NCBI GenBank assembly: GCA_025355115.1
Contig: JANXLO010000695.1
Location: forward strand, 1-14,413
Direction: 5' to 3'
Source: Chthonomonadaceae bacterium
GTDB taxonomy: Bacteria > Armatimonadota > Chthonomonadetes > Chthonomonadales > Chthonomonadaceae
DNA length: 14,413 nucleotides
Part shown: positions 6,928 through 14,323 of the stretch, one piece after another
How the letters are laid out: each line of letters opens with the position of its first letter
How positions within the stretch are numbered: the first letter of the stretch is position 1
Program-made: the position numbers and the translations under genes
The notes under the pieces: generated by a model
Databases searched by the model: none
What the model saw: only the letters and a program-made list of their open reading frames with translations
What the model was told of the DNA's origin: nothing

Positions 6928-8295
6928 TTAAGCCCGGATCAGTGCGCGGCGGGTGTGCTGTAGGAGGAAGAGGTATTCAGTGCATGCGGCGAAGAGGAAG
7001 GCGACTGCGGCGACCGCCATTCCGGGCCAGCCGATCGCGACGCCGAGCAGAAGGATGCCGATGTTGATGCTGAGGTTGATGCCCATGCCCTTGTAGATGA
7101 TGCTCGTCTGTCCGGCGGCAACCAGCACGCCGCGCGCCCAGGAGCCGAGAGCGGTGATGAGCGGCAACGGAGAGCAGAGCACTACGCCGACTCGCACGAA
7201 CGCCCGCAGCTCAAGCGGCAGATGCAGCACACTGACCATGTAGCGATCCAGCAGCGGCGTCAGGGCGAACAGCAGTGCGACGCATGTTGAAAATCCCCCC
7301 ACCAGCAGAGTGAAGCGGCGCAAAGCATCGCGCGACTCCAGGCGACGGGACTGCGAGACGGTGATCTCCTGAAGGGCCAGCCCCGGCCCTCGCAGGACGA
7401 GCAGGAGCATAGAGGCGGCGGGCCAGGCGGCGAGCGTCTGATGCGGCGAGCTGAGCCTGGCCAGCGCCGCTGCCGTGAGGGGCGGGGCCAGCAGCATGAG
7501 GAGGGTCGTGGCCGCGAGCGGCATATGGAAGCGCAGAATCGAGGCCTGCGTCAGGGGAACGGCGTCGGGATCATGGTGGCCGATGAAGTGGCTCCGCACG
7601 ATCGGCCGGGCGAACAGCGTGACCGCCAGCGCCTCGAAGATCACCGCCGCCATGAGAGTTATCGCGCCGACCTCCACGCCGGATCGATGCCCCCACGTCA
7701 CCAGACTGCTCGCCGTAAGAAGCGTCACGCTCAGGCGCACGACGGTTCCCCAGGAGACCCAGCGCGTCTGTCCGGCCCGCACCAAAACCCCCTGGTAGAA
7801 ACGTCTCCACGCAATCGCCGCCGACCAGAACAGCATAATCTGCATGGCAGGCCGTGCCGCCGCAACGATCGGCTCAGGTTGCCCCATGATTCCGCGCGCG
7901 ATGAGGTCGAACAGGGGCGTAAAGGCCACAAGTCCCGTGAGTACGGTGCAGCCAATGATCAGAGTGACCACGAACTTCTGCATAGCCCGGTAGGAGGCCT
8001 CGTCGCGGACAAGCGCGATGGCCGTCGCGAGCAGCATGATGACCGGGCTTTCCACCAGCAGCGAAAGCGAGAACGCAAGCCCCCACGCCGCCAGATTCAG
8101 CGTCGAAAACGGCAGGCGACCCATCGCGCCCTGCACGGACGGGCCCTCCAACATCATCAGTTCGAAGCTGATCGCGAGGGGCAGCCAGAGCCTGTAGATC
8201 GCACCGACGCTCACTGTCTTCAGCGGCGGAGCATCGGGATTCCAATCCGCGATCGACTCCTCCGGCGACGTCGTCGGAGCCGCTAAATCAGCCAT
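6928..8295 (-). CDS. Multi-pass membrane protein, MATE/MOP superfamily, Ank-like
   Basis: The protein has 455 residues and roughly twelve hydrophobic segments after a soluble N-terminus of about 30 residues. LAAWGLAFSLSLLVESPV near residue 70 and WRRFYQGVLVRAGQ near residue 162 recall the progressive-ankylosis (ANKH) branch of the MOP flippase/exporter superfamily. The second half repeats the design with GSWARGVLVAAGQT, as expected of two six-helix bundles. The substrate cannot be told from sequence: drugs, pyrophosphate-like anions or lipid-linked precursors are all conceivable. The start ATG 8295 overlaps the end of the upstream acetyltransferase gene by 13 bp, so the two are probably translationally coupled. 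It ends in TAA at 6928-6930. Confidence 0.8.
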   Translation of the reverse strand: MADLAAPTTSPEESIADWNPDAPPLKTVSVGAIYRLWLPLAISFELMMLEGPSVQGAMGRLPFSTLNLAAWGLAFSLSLLVESPVIMLLATAIALVRDEASYRAMQKFVVTLIIGCTVLTGLVAFTPLFDLIARGIMGQPEPIVAAARPAMQIMLFWSAAIAWRRFYQGVLVRAGQTRWVSWGTVVRLSVTLLTASSLVTWGHRSGVEVGAITLMAAVIFEALAVTLFARPIVRSHFIGHHDPDAVPLTQASILRFHMPLAATTLLMLLAPPLTAAALARLSSPHQTLAAWPAASMLLLVLRGPGLALQEITVSQSRRLESRDALRRFTLLVGGFSTCVALLFALTPLLDRYMVSVLHLPLELRAFVRVGVVLCSPLPLITALGSWARGVLVAAGQTSIIYKGMGINLSINIGILLLGVAIGWPGMAVAAVAFLFAACTEYLFLLQHTRRALIRA

Positions 8296-8714
8296 TTCTG
8301 CATCTTTCGGTGGGGCAAGGTGACCTCCTCAAAGGGCTCACCCAAGCTTTCATACCCTGCTTTTAAGTAAAATCTCACGGCGGTCTCCCGCGCATGAAGC
8401 GTCATGTGACGAAAGCCGCGCTCTCGCGCAATGCGCTCCGAAAAGGCGACAAGAGACGAGCCGATTCCCTCCCCTTGCCGATCCGGGTCGACTGCCACCT
8501 GCCGCATCCGCACCTCTTCGGAATTGACCGGCACGAGCAGCAGGCACGCGACGGGGCTCTCCCCTTCGCAAGCGACGACGCATATATCGCCCGCCTCTGC
8601 CGCTATCTCTTCCGGAGTGAAGCCAAGGCCAAGCGGAGCGCGGAGGACACGCAGCCGGAGAGCCACTACTTGGGCGTACATCGGTGCATCAAATTCGATC
8701 TGTCTGAGTTCCAT
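8283..8714 (-). CDS. GNAT-family N-acetyltransferase
   Basis: From ATG 8714 the protein has 143 residues. The acetyl-CoA site shows as VAVDPDRQGEGIGSSLV (73-89), with the Q/R-x-x-G-x-G/A type loop QGEGIG at 80-85. VRFYLKAGY (113-121) is the usual C-terminal GNAT motif. The ending GEPFEEVTLPHRKM resembles small uncharacterised GNATs of the ElaA-like type, so the acetyl acceptor is unknown. A TTG at 8756 would add 14 residues, but the family homology starts at MELRQIEF and neither start has a good ribosome site. The gene ends in TAG and overlaps the transporter gene, forming a two-gene unit. Confidence 0.85.
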   Translation of the reverse strand: MELRQIEFDAPMYAQVVALRLRVLRAPLGLGFTPEEIAAEAGDICVVACEGESPVACLLLVPVNSEEVRMRQVAVDPDRQGEGIGSSLVAFSERIARERGFRHMTLHARETAVRFYLKAGYESLGEPFEEVTLPHRKMQKWLI

Positions 8715-8827
8715 AAGTGAGCTAGCCAGCGGAGGAAAAGCGCGGCGCGAAACCAAAATCGAGAGGCATGAAGTTCAATGTTATTGCCTGACGCAGGAGT
8801 TTAGTTTACCTTAAGAGGTGCAGAATC

Positions 8828-8872
8828 CGTTCAGCCTCTGAAGTTCTCATTACGAACGTCAGAGGCTGAACG
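8828..8872 (-). terminator. 14-bp-stem hairpin between the GH5-like and GNAT genes
   Basis: CGTTCAGCCTCTGA (8828-8841) and TCAGAGGCTGAACG (8859-8872) pair perfectly. After one A/G mismatch the stem continues as GTTC/GAAC with a seven-base loop. There is no T-tract on either strand, so it may be a processing or mRNA-protecting structure rather than an intrinsic terminator. The stop codon of the possible small ORF lies within one arm. Confidence 0.5.
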
Positions 8873-9038
8873 CACAGGAAGGCGGGATGTAGACTTCAAC
8901 GAAGCGGACTTCAGTCCCCGATTTGTCCGGAATCTCTCCGGGCATTTCCTTATGAAGCGCGTTTGCTAGTTTATGCCGGAGTACCCACAGTATGCCGATG
9001 CAGATGAGATTGGCTTCGATAGACCTATTTTTGTCCAT
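8859..9038 (-). CDS. Possible small protein overlapping the end of the GH5-like gene (59 aa)
   Basis: ATG 9038 opens a 59-residue frame ending in TGA at 8859-8861. It starts MDKNRSIEANLICIGILWVL, has a short hydrophobic stretch at about 11-20, then a mixed charged region (HKEMPGEIPDKSGTEVRFVE), and ends PPSCAFSL. Its start overlaps the last 14 bases of the hydrolase gene, as in translational coupling, and its stop falls in the strong hairpin. No ribosome site is visible before the ATG and I recognise no family. The balanced composition and gene-like position favour a real product, but a chance frame of this length is also plausible. Confidence 0.35.
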   Translation of the reverse strand: MDKNRSIEANLICIGILWVLRHKLANALHKEMPGEIPDKSGTEVRFVEVYIPPSCAFSL

Positions 9039-10212
9039 TCGAGTCAGCGGGCATTTTGCCCGTCACGCTGCGGATGTACTCCGCCTCCTCCGGCCGATAC
9101 GCCGATCCGTCGGGGCGAAAGATGTCGTGGAACCAGACGGGCGGCTCGTCGGTGTAGTGCTTCTGCCACGAGTCCCAGGGATAGATCGTCTGCGTTTTGC
9201 CCGAGACGAAGCCCCAGTTATAGGCGGCGACTTTCTGCTCCTTCATCAGCCCCAGGTGGGGATCGAAGGTGCTCCCGCGCGGGCGTGCCATATACTCTGT
9301 GCAGAGGATAGGCCGGTGATAGCGACGCAGATCGGCGATCGATTTAGTCAGCTCATCGGGGAGTCCATAGCTGTGAAAGCTGATCACGTCGGAGTTCTCC
9401 AGGGAGAACTTCTGCATGGGGTTTAGCTTCGCGTCGTCGTCCCAGGCTCCGTACCATACATCGACCGTCACCGGCTGCGATGGCCCTACCTCACGTGCCC
9501 ACCCGACCACCTTCTGAAGCAGCGCCAGCGCGTATGTCGGCTTGTCCGCCAGCTCGACCTTGCCGTAAGACGACCGGTTGTCATTGTCCGGCTCGTTGAA
9601 CAGATCCCAGGCGTGAACTCGACGGTCGTTGCGGAAGCGCTTCAGGACGCCCGTAATGTAGGGCTTGAGGCTGTCATAGCGGGCAGGGTCTTTAAGGATG
9701 TCCTCGCCGGGAGACTGCACCCAGCCGGAGTTGTGAACGTGTGGGGTAGGCTCCCGCTGCTTGCCCAGCTTCGGGAACGGATCCCAGCAGGAGTCGAGCA
9801 GAACGAACATCACGCCGATATGATGCCGATCCGCCCTCGCCAGAAATGCGTCCATCCGTTTCAGAAAGCCCTTCGAGTCCTGCTGCCAGAGCAGATCATG
9901 AAGGAAGACGCGAACCGAGTTGAAGCCCAGCGATTCGGCCCAACTCAACTCACGGTCGATGGCGGTCAGGTCAAAGGTATCCGCCTGCCACATCTCCAGT
10001 TCATTGATGGCATAAGAGGGCGAGAAATTGCAGCCGACAAGCCAGGAATGCTTCTTCTCCCAGGCCGCCGCCTTCTCAACAGACCAGGGGCCAGGAATAT
10101 CGGCGGAAAAAGCGGTTCGCCCTCCAGCCCCGAAAAGCAGACAGAGCAGTGTGAGCACAAAAGCCTTGCGGCAGACGCGGCCGACAGCAGGGGCGGCAGG
10201 GAACAGAGACAT
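9025..10212 (-). CDS. Secreted GH5-like glycoside hydrolase (cellulase/mannanase type)
   Basis: From ATG 10212, which follows AAAGGAGGATCGC (a near-perfect ribosome site), the protein has 395 residues; an upstream ATG at 10245 lacks such a site. Residues 1-37 form a signal peptide ending AFSA. The catalytic domain is a clan GH-A (beta/alpha)8 barrel: HAWDLFNEPD carries the acid/base glutamate (about E207) and PILCTEYMARP carries the nucleophile glutamate (about E306), after beta-strands LGFNSVRVFLHDLLW and VISFHSYG. This retaining pair matches GH5 and neighbouring subfamilies; the substrate (beta-glucan, mannan or other) cannot be told. It likely acts outside the cytoplasm on plant or microbial polysaccharide. 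It ends in TAG. About 100 bp separate it from the HEAT-like gene upstream, which leaves room for a promoter. Confidence 0.87.
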   Translation of the reverse strand: MSLFPAAPAVGRVCRKAFVLTLLCLLFGAGGRTAFSADIPGPWSVEKAAAWEKKHSWLVGCNFSPSYAINELEMWQADTFDLTAIDRELSWAESLGFNSVRVFLHDLLWQQDSKGFLKRMDAFLARADRHHIGVMFVLLDSCWDPFPKLGKQREPTPHVHNSGWVQSPGEDILKDPARYDSLKPYITGVLKRFRNDRRVHAWDLFNEPDNDNRSSYGKVELADKPTYALALLQKVVGWAREVGPSQPVTVDVWYGAWDDDAKLNPMQKFSLENSDVISFHSYGLPDELTKSIADLRRYHRPILCTEYMARPRGSTFDPHLGLMKEQKVAAYNWGFVSGKTQTIYPWDSWQKHYTDEPPVWFHDIFRPDGSAYRPEEAEYIRSVTGKMPADSNGQK

Positions 10213-10312
10213 GCGATCCTCCTTTGGAAGCAGCCAATAAAACAACAGTGAGTGCTCCTCTTGTTCTTCATGGCCCGCAGATAACCCTGCTCAATTCGAC
10301 GTGTCTCAACTG

Positions 10313-11275
10313 CTATTCGGGCGGTGGAAGAGATGCGCTTGTCGCTCGCAGGAGGGTGACCGGATCGGAGAAGGTTTCGTCTGAGGCAGGGCGCAAGAGG
10401 GACCGAGAGGAGTCGGCAGGTTGTGAAGCGGGGCGCAGCAGCAGGCGATGTTCCCTGTCCCGGTTCAGATGCTCGATGACTTTGATCGCGGCGGTAATGC
10501 GGCGGGCCAGCGGCCAGTCTTTGAGTGCAGCGGTGCGTCGCAGCGAGTAGAGTTGCGGCAGAGCGACAGGATCACCGATCTGAGCCATACTGTTCACAAT
10601 GCCGATTCTGATTCCGCTGTTGTTGCTGTGCTCCAGTCCATGCAGCAGATGCAAGTAGGCGTGCTGCGCGGTGAGAAACTCCAGCCCAAGCTGCATCGCC
10701 TCGCGCATCAGCGCGTCTGTGCCGTGCAAGCCATCCCAGAATGCCTCCATGCCATCGGGCGGCAACGCGGCCAGGGCGAGGGAGAGAGCGGCATGAATCT
10801 TGACTTGCTGCGAGCGAGTGAGATGAGGCGCCCAGACTCCCCGATGACAGTCGTAGAGGAGCGCGCATACCTCAACGGTGAGGCTGCCCGCCCGCAGACG
10901 ACGCACCGGACGCAACGCGATGGCAATCGAGTCCTCTATGAACGGCCTGGCGGGGCTAATGCGTACGGCGCGCAGCACACTCTGCGCGGCGATGGACAGG
11001 GCGAGGAGTCTCCTGTCGGCGGACAAGGGAATTTCTGGACTGTGAATGCGCAAATCTGCCAGAAACATCTCAGCGGCCTCTGCTTCACGCTCGCCTGCCT
11101 CCTCCCCTGCGGCATCTGGAGCATAGAGATCGCTCGCAGCCTGACGTACGGTTTCGAGCCGCGGGTTCCAGAAATCCTGCGCGCGATAGCGTCGTTCGTC
11201 AAGGCCAGGCACTGGCACGGAGGCGGGCTGCGGTTTGTCCTTTTCACCGCCCGTCAGGTCCTGCCTGTCACCCAT
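10313..11275 (-). CDS. HEAT-like repeat protein, third of three tandem paralogs
   Basis: The protein has 320 residues. I start it at ATG 11275, which overlaps the stop of the preceding paralog (ATGGGTGA) and follows GGGAG; the frame extends further back to 11497 but that part lies inside the neighbouring gene. After an acidic, low-complexity first 60 residues it is all-alpha, with HEAT-like helical pairs. The segment LPPDGMEAFW through LKDWPLARRITAAIKVIE aligns with MPPDKMPELW through SADWPLRRAGKAAIAAIR of the second paralog. The tail (from about 276) repeats LLRP at 279-282 and 293-296 and LLRA at 308-311 in a Ser/Pro-rich setting. There is no signal peptide. HEAT arrays usually bind proteins; the partner is unknown. 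It ends in TAG. Confidence 0.75.
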   Translation of the reverse strand: MGDRQDLTGGEKDKPQPASVPVPGLDERRYRAQDFWNPRLETVRQAASDLYAPDAAGEEAGEREAEAAEMFLADLRIHSPEIPLSADRRLLALSIAAQSVLRAVRISPARPFIEDSIAIALRPVRRLRAGSLTVEVCALLYDCHRGVWAPHLTRSQQVKIHAALSLALAALPPDGMEAFWDGLHGTDALMREAMQLGLEFLTAQHAYLHLLHGLEHSNNSGIRIGIVNSMAQIGDPVALPQLYSLRRTAALKDWPLARRITAAIKVIEHLNRDREHRLLLRPASQPADSSRSLLRPASDETFSDPVTLLRATSASLPPPE

Positions 11276-12266
11276 TTCGAGTCTCCCGAGCCGGAAGATC
11301 GGGCAGGACATGCAGCATCTCGCTCGGCGGCTCGGTGTGCTGGGCTCGTCCTGCGGAGCGGAGGAGATCGGAGGTATTCGGTCTGGAGGGGCGCAGCAGC
11401 GTTCGCACTGGCTCCTCCTTCTCAGTACGCCGAATGGCGGCGATGGCGGCTTTGCCGGCCCGGCGGAGAGGCCAGTCAGCGGAGCGAGTGAAGTCATGGA
11501 TCAGGGGAACGGCGCGGGCATCGCCCAGGCGCCCCAGGCAGGCGACGATGCGCTCTGCGATGACGGGCTTCTGCATAGGCAACAGCTCAAGCAGATAGGG
11601 AACCGACCGGGCGTCGGAGAGGTAGGAGAGAGCGGGCATGACCGCAAGGCGGCGAGTCTCGTTCGTGTGCGAGAGCGCGGCCCACAGCTCAGGCATTTTG
11701 TCCGGAGGCATCACGGCCAGCGCGCGGCCCGCTCCCTCCATGAGCTGAATCGTATCCTGCGGGTTCAGTCTGCCGGTTCCTGAGACCGCAGACAGATTCC
11801 ACATCAGTCCGCACAGCGGAACGTGGAGCGGGGCCGCCCGCAGCCGCTCCGTGGTCAGCAGCGCGTCCCGGCAGGTGGCGAAGACGGCCAGATAGAGCGC
11901 GCTGCTGAGGAACGAGTAGTGCATTCCGCTCATGGCCCGGATGTCACGGGTGCTCTGGTCGATCAGGTCGTGCAGCACGCCCACGACCGCCTCGTATCTC
12001 GCCTCGGCTTCCACCGGCATGGGCGAGTGGCGCGACCGCAGTTCTCGCAGAAAAGATTCGGAGAAGTAGCCGTAGTTGAACTCGTAGTAGCAGTCCCGAT
12101 TGCCGCCCGGCAGCGAACGCACGGCAGCCTGCTGCGTCTCTCTGTTCTCCTCCCAGAGCATCACAAGCAGCCGGGCGACGGACGAATCCGGCAGGTGCCC
12201 CCGTGCGCCCTCGCCGCGCGCGAGCGCCTCCCGTCCCCACCCTATGCTTTCGAGTGACGATGTCAT
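11268..12266 (-). CDS. HEAT-like repeat protein, second of three tandem paralogs
   Basis: The protein has 332 residues from ATG 12266, which lies 19 bp after the TAA of the first paralog; the frame runs back to 12515 but only within that gene. The ribosome site is weak (AAAAGG, GGAAA). The body is alpha-helical. Clear HEAT-like units lie near the end: DARSVPYLLELLPMQK followed by VIAERIVACLGRLGDARAVP, in which the aspartate, small residue and valine positions match canonical repeats. The first paralog has DRNAVPYLLELIPRADY at the same place. The tail has LLRP (290-293) and LLRS (301-304), 11 residues apart, like the first paralog. It overlaps the third paralog by 8 bp, so these genes are surely cotranscribed. 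Cytoplasmic; function unknown. Confidence 0.78.
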   Translation of the reverse strand: MTSSLESIGWGREALARGEGARGHLPDSSVARLLVMLWEENRETQQAAVRSLPGGNRDCYYEFNYGYFSESFLRELRSRHSPMPVEAEARYEAVVGVLHDLIDQSTRDIRAMSGMHYSFLSSALYLAVFATCRDALLTTERLRAAPLHVPLCGLMWNLSAVSGTGRLNPQDTIQLMEGAGRALAVMPPDKMPELWAALSHTNETRRLAVMPALSYLSDARSVPYLLELLPMQKPVIAERIVACLGRLGDARAVPLIHDFTRSADWPLRRAGKAAIAAIRRTEKEEPVRTLLRPSRPNTSDLLRSAGRAQHTEPPSEMLHVLPDLPARETRNG

Positions 12267-12285
12267 AGCTTGATTTCCGTGCCTT

Positions 12286-13410
12286 TTAAGGCTCGTCGGA
12301 GGGGCGAAGCAACTCGCCGGTTGCAGTCGTGCTCGCCGCAGGAACAACGGGCCGGAGAAGCGTCTGAGCGTCCTCCGGCGGCGCGGCAAGCCGCAACAGA
12401 TCGGCACTCCCGTCTTGTGCGTTGCGCAGAATAGTGCGAACCGACAGTCCCGCCTGCTCCGCGAGCCTGTTGTTCTCACGTTGCCGGTCGAGTATCTCAA
12501 AGCCTTTGATGACATGATATCGAGCGTAGTCGCTGCGTTGGGCCATGGCCTGCAGCACGGGGACAGCCCGAACGTCCGCGATCTCCGTCAGCGCGGCAAT
12601 GATCTCCCACTGTCCGCCGAATGCCAGCGGACGGTGGCCGTCCTCGGTCTGGCGCATGCCCCCAACGTTCCAGAAGCCGCTCTCAACGGGGTAGTCGGCT
12701 CTCGGAATCAGTTCCAGCAGGTAGGGCACCGCATTTCTGTCTCGAATACGTCCCAGCACGGGCCAGAATTCCTCCGAAGTATCCTCTTGCGCCGCCATTC
12801 GCCAAAAATGCGGGATCGCCTGCGGGGAGAACGCGACGAGATACCTGTGTATCTGATTCCGCAGCAGGTGTTGGTAGGGGAAGCGCGCCTCGGCGGTGAT
12901 TCCGTCCTGAAGCGCATGACTGTTCGTCACCAGGGCGTCGCAGACAGGCTCATGAAGCTCCGCCGGAAGCAGGATGCGCGCCAGGGTAACAGCATGGACA
13001 AGGCGCATCCCGGTCTCTTGAGTGATAGTGAGCTGACCAAAAGGCAGGGGATAGGGTCGGCCAGCAGCTAGGTCTTCGTGGAGCAGAGCGACCACCGCCT
13101 CGTACACCGCCTCAGGGCTGGAAGGAGGAGAGGAGGAGGCTTCGCGCACCCGACGAGCGAGCGTCGCAATGACGTCCCGACTCACCTTCTCGACGGATCC
13201 AAGAGCCTCGCGGACGGCGTCGAGGGAGACGTCATCCTGGTGCCAGAGCAGTTCCAGCAGCTCTGCGAGGCGCGGGGAGTTGCGCAGTGAGTCGTCCCGC
13301 TTCTCCCGAGCCGCGAGCAGCAACAGCCCCACGCTCTCGACCAACTCACGATGCGGCGACCTGCCGCCAATGACGGTTTTCGGGTTGAATAGACGATCCC
13401 AAAACGGCAT
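12286..13410 (-). CDS. HEAT-like repeat protein, first of three tandem paralogs
   Basis: The protein has 374 residues. ATG 13410 follows GGGAAGGGAGTCCAG, a good ribosome site. It is soluble and mostly alpha-helical. Two HEAT-like units are visible, RDRNAVPYLLELIP (223-236) and EIADVRAVPVLQAMAQRSDY (276-295), separated by a glycine-rich insert (about 238-266) that the paralogs lack. The tail is rich in Ala, Pro and Ser and repeats ILRN (327-330), LLRL (338-341), LLRP (351-354) and LLRP (367-370). The three paralogs share this tail plan but differ a lot elsewhere, so the duplications are old. Function unknown; scaffold or adaptor roles are usual for HEAT proteins (inference). It ends in TAA. 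Confidence 0.78.
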   Translation of the reverse strand: MPFWDRLFNPKTVIGGRSPHRELVESVGLLLLAAREKRDDSLRNSPRLAELLELLWHQDDVSLDAVREALGSVEKVSRDVIATLARRVREASSSPPSSPEAVYEAVVALLHEDLAAGRPYPLPFGQLTITQETGMRLVHAVTLARILLPAELHEPVCDALVTNSHALQDGITAEARFPYQHLLRNQIHRYLVAFSPQAIPHFWRMAAQEDTSEEFWPVLGRIRDRNAVPYLLELIPRADYPVESGFWNVGGMRQTEDGHRPLAFGGQWEIIAALTEIADVRAVPVLQAMAQRSDYARYHVIKGFEILDRQRENNRLAEQAGLSVRTILRNAQDGSADLLRLAAPPEDAQTLLRPVVPAASTTATGELLRPSDEP

Positions 13411-13501
13411 CTGGACTCCCTTCCCAACCAGAGTTTCGCCCTCCGCCGCCCCGACTCCTCCTGCGTCAGCTGCCTTATGGCCAGCTAGAATGATTCGCCT
13501 G

Positions 13502-13891
13502 CTACTGCCACGATTGCCGGCTTGCCATAGGCTGCAGAAATAGTACGCCGTCTGTAAAGTCGAGGTCTTTGAGGCGTTCCCAAACCTGCAGCATTGCCTT
13601 CACGAGCGCACCATAGTTGTTCCCGGCGATCGATTTGTCATCGATGAACACGACTCCCGCGTGTGAACGGCCCTCCTCTGCCCACTGCTTTAAGATCGGT
13701 TGGATGGTGCTTAGATCGAAAGTGACTAGCGTTAGTCTATCCGCCATCGCCAGGATAATCTCATCCTTCATGCTCAATAGCTCCCCGCCTCGCCAGTCAT
13801 GAATGCTGATGATGCGAGCAGTCGGGTCTTTCCGAAGCACCTGTGCGGCAACGATTGGAGAGATGTTTTCATCCAGCAGGAACGAAGCCAT
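13502..13891 (-). CDS. PIN-like toxin, DUF5615 type
   Basis: The protein has 129 residues and starts directly after the stop of the antitoxin gene (TAGATG, no spacer). It opens MASFLLDENIS, with the acidic D7-E8 pair typical of DUF5615/Mut7-C PIN-like proteins. SMKDEIILAMADRLTLVTFD (40-59) matches the family pattern of a serine-aspartate helix and a buried strand ending in aspartate (D59). A further acidic stretch, FIDDKS, lies at 82-87. PIN-like folds are metal-dependent RNases; in this pairing the protein is expected to be a toxin that cleaves RNA and is held in check by its partner. The RNA target is unknown. It ends in TAG. Confidence 0.8.
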   Translation of the reverse strand: MASFLLDENISPIVAAQVLRKDPTARIISIHDWRGGELLSMKDEIILAMADRLTLVTFDLSTIQPILKQWAEEGRSHAGVVFIDDKSIAGNNYGALVKAMLQVWERLKDLDFTDGVLFLQPMASRQSWQ

Positions 13892-14323
13892 CTACTCTTC
13901 GCCTTTTACATCGATTTCCATAACCTGCGCGTTCGGCAAAGCTCGTTTGAGTTTCTCAAAACTTGCCGCGTGATGATCTTCACTCGCCAGATCGACCTCG
14001 GCAGGAAACGCGTCAAAGTAGTTGAGTGCAGCTTTCGCCCAGACAAGCGGCCGTTGAAAATGAGCGGCGACTTTCTCCGCATCCATTTCTAAGGATCGGG
14101 CGACATGCACCACCCACCAGACCGCCAACCGCGAGCCCTTCATGTACGCCTGCCTGCCAACCGACGAAGAGCGGAACTCGATGAAGGCGAAATCCTCCTC
14201 TCGCAACCGCTCTTCAACAAGAATCGCGCTGACCTCTCCTACCGTTTTCCCGAGCGTTCTGGCATAACGTCTAAGGCGAGCCAAGGGCTCGTCCTGCAGG
14301 CGCATACTCACGACATGAGACAT
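13892..14323 (-). CDS. Antitoxin with RHH-like N-terminus and DUF433-like domain
   Basis: From ATG 14323, which has GGAGG eight bases upstream, the protein has 143 residues. An ATG at 14329 abuts the GGAGGGG, and the longer frame to 14392 runs into the palindrome. Residues 1-45 (MSHVVSMRL, then helices) look like a ribbon-helix-helix DNA-binding fold. Residues 46-111 match DUF433: GRQAYMKGSRLAVWWVV, then AAHFQRPLVWAKAALNYF and FPAEVD. DUF433 proteins are commonly paired with PIN-like toxins of the following gene's type, so this is a VapBC-like module in which the antitoxin also represses its own promoter (inference). The gene stops with TAG immediately before the toxin ATG. Its first ten codons lie inside the terminal palindrome. 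Confidence 0.8.
   Translation of the reverse strand: MSHVVSMRLQDEPLARLRRYARTLGKTVGEVSAILVEERLREEDFAFIEFRSSSVGRQAYMKGSRLAVWWVVHVARSLEMDAEKVAAHFQRPLVWAKAALNYFDAFPAEVDLASEDHHAASFEKLKRALPNAQVMEIDVKGEE

Noticed and set aside
6723..7067. Plus-strand frame of 114 codons
   Set aside because: Its second half is antisense to the transporter gene and its Cys/Arg-rich composition is not protein-like.
7441..8286. Plus-strand frame of 281 codons
   Set aside because: Its Arg/His/Gln-rich composition is the shadow of the high-GC transporter gene on the other strand.
10213..10312. Possible promoter TTGAGA...TTATCT for the GH5-like gene
   Set aside because: Spacing of about 19 bases and a weak -10 make it no better than chance in this sequence.
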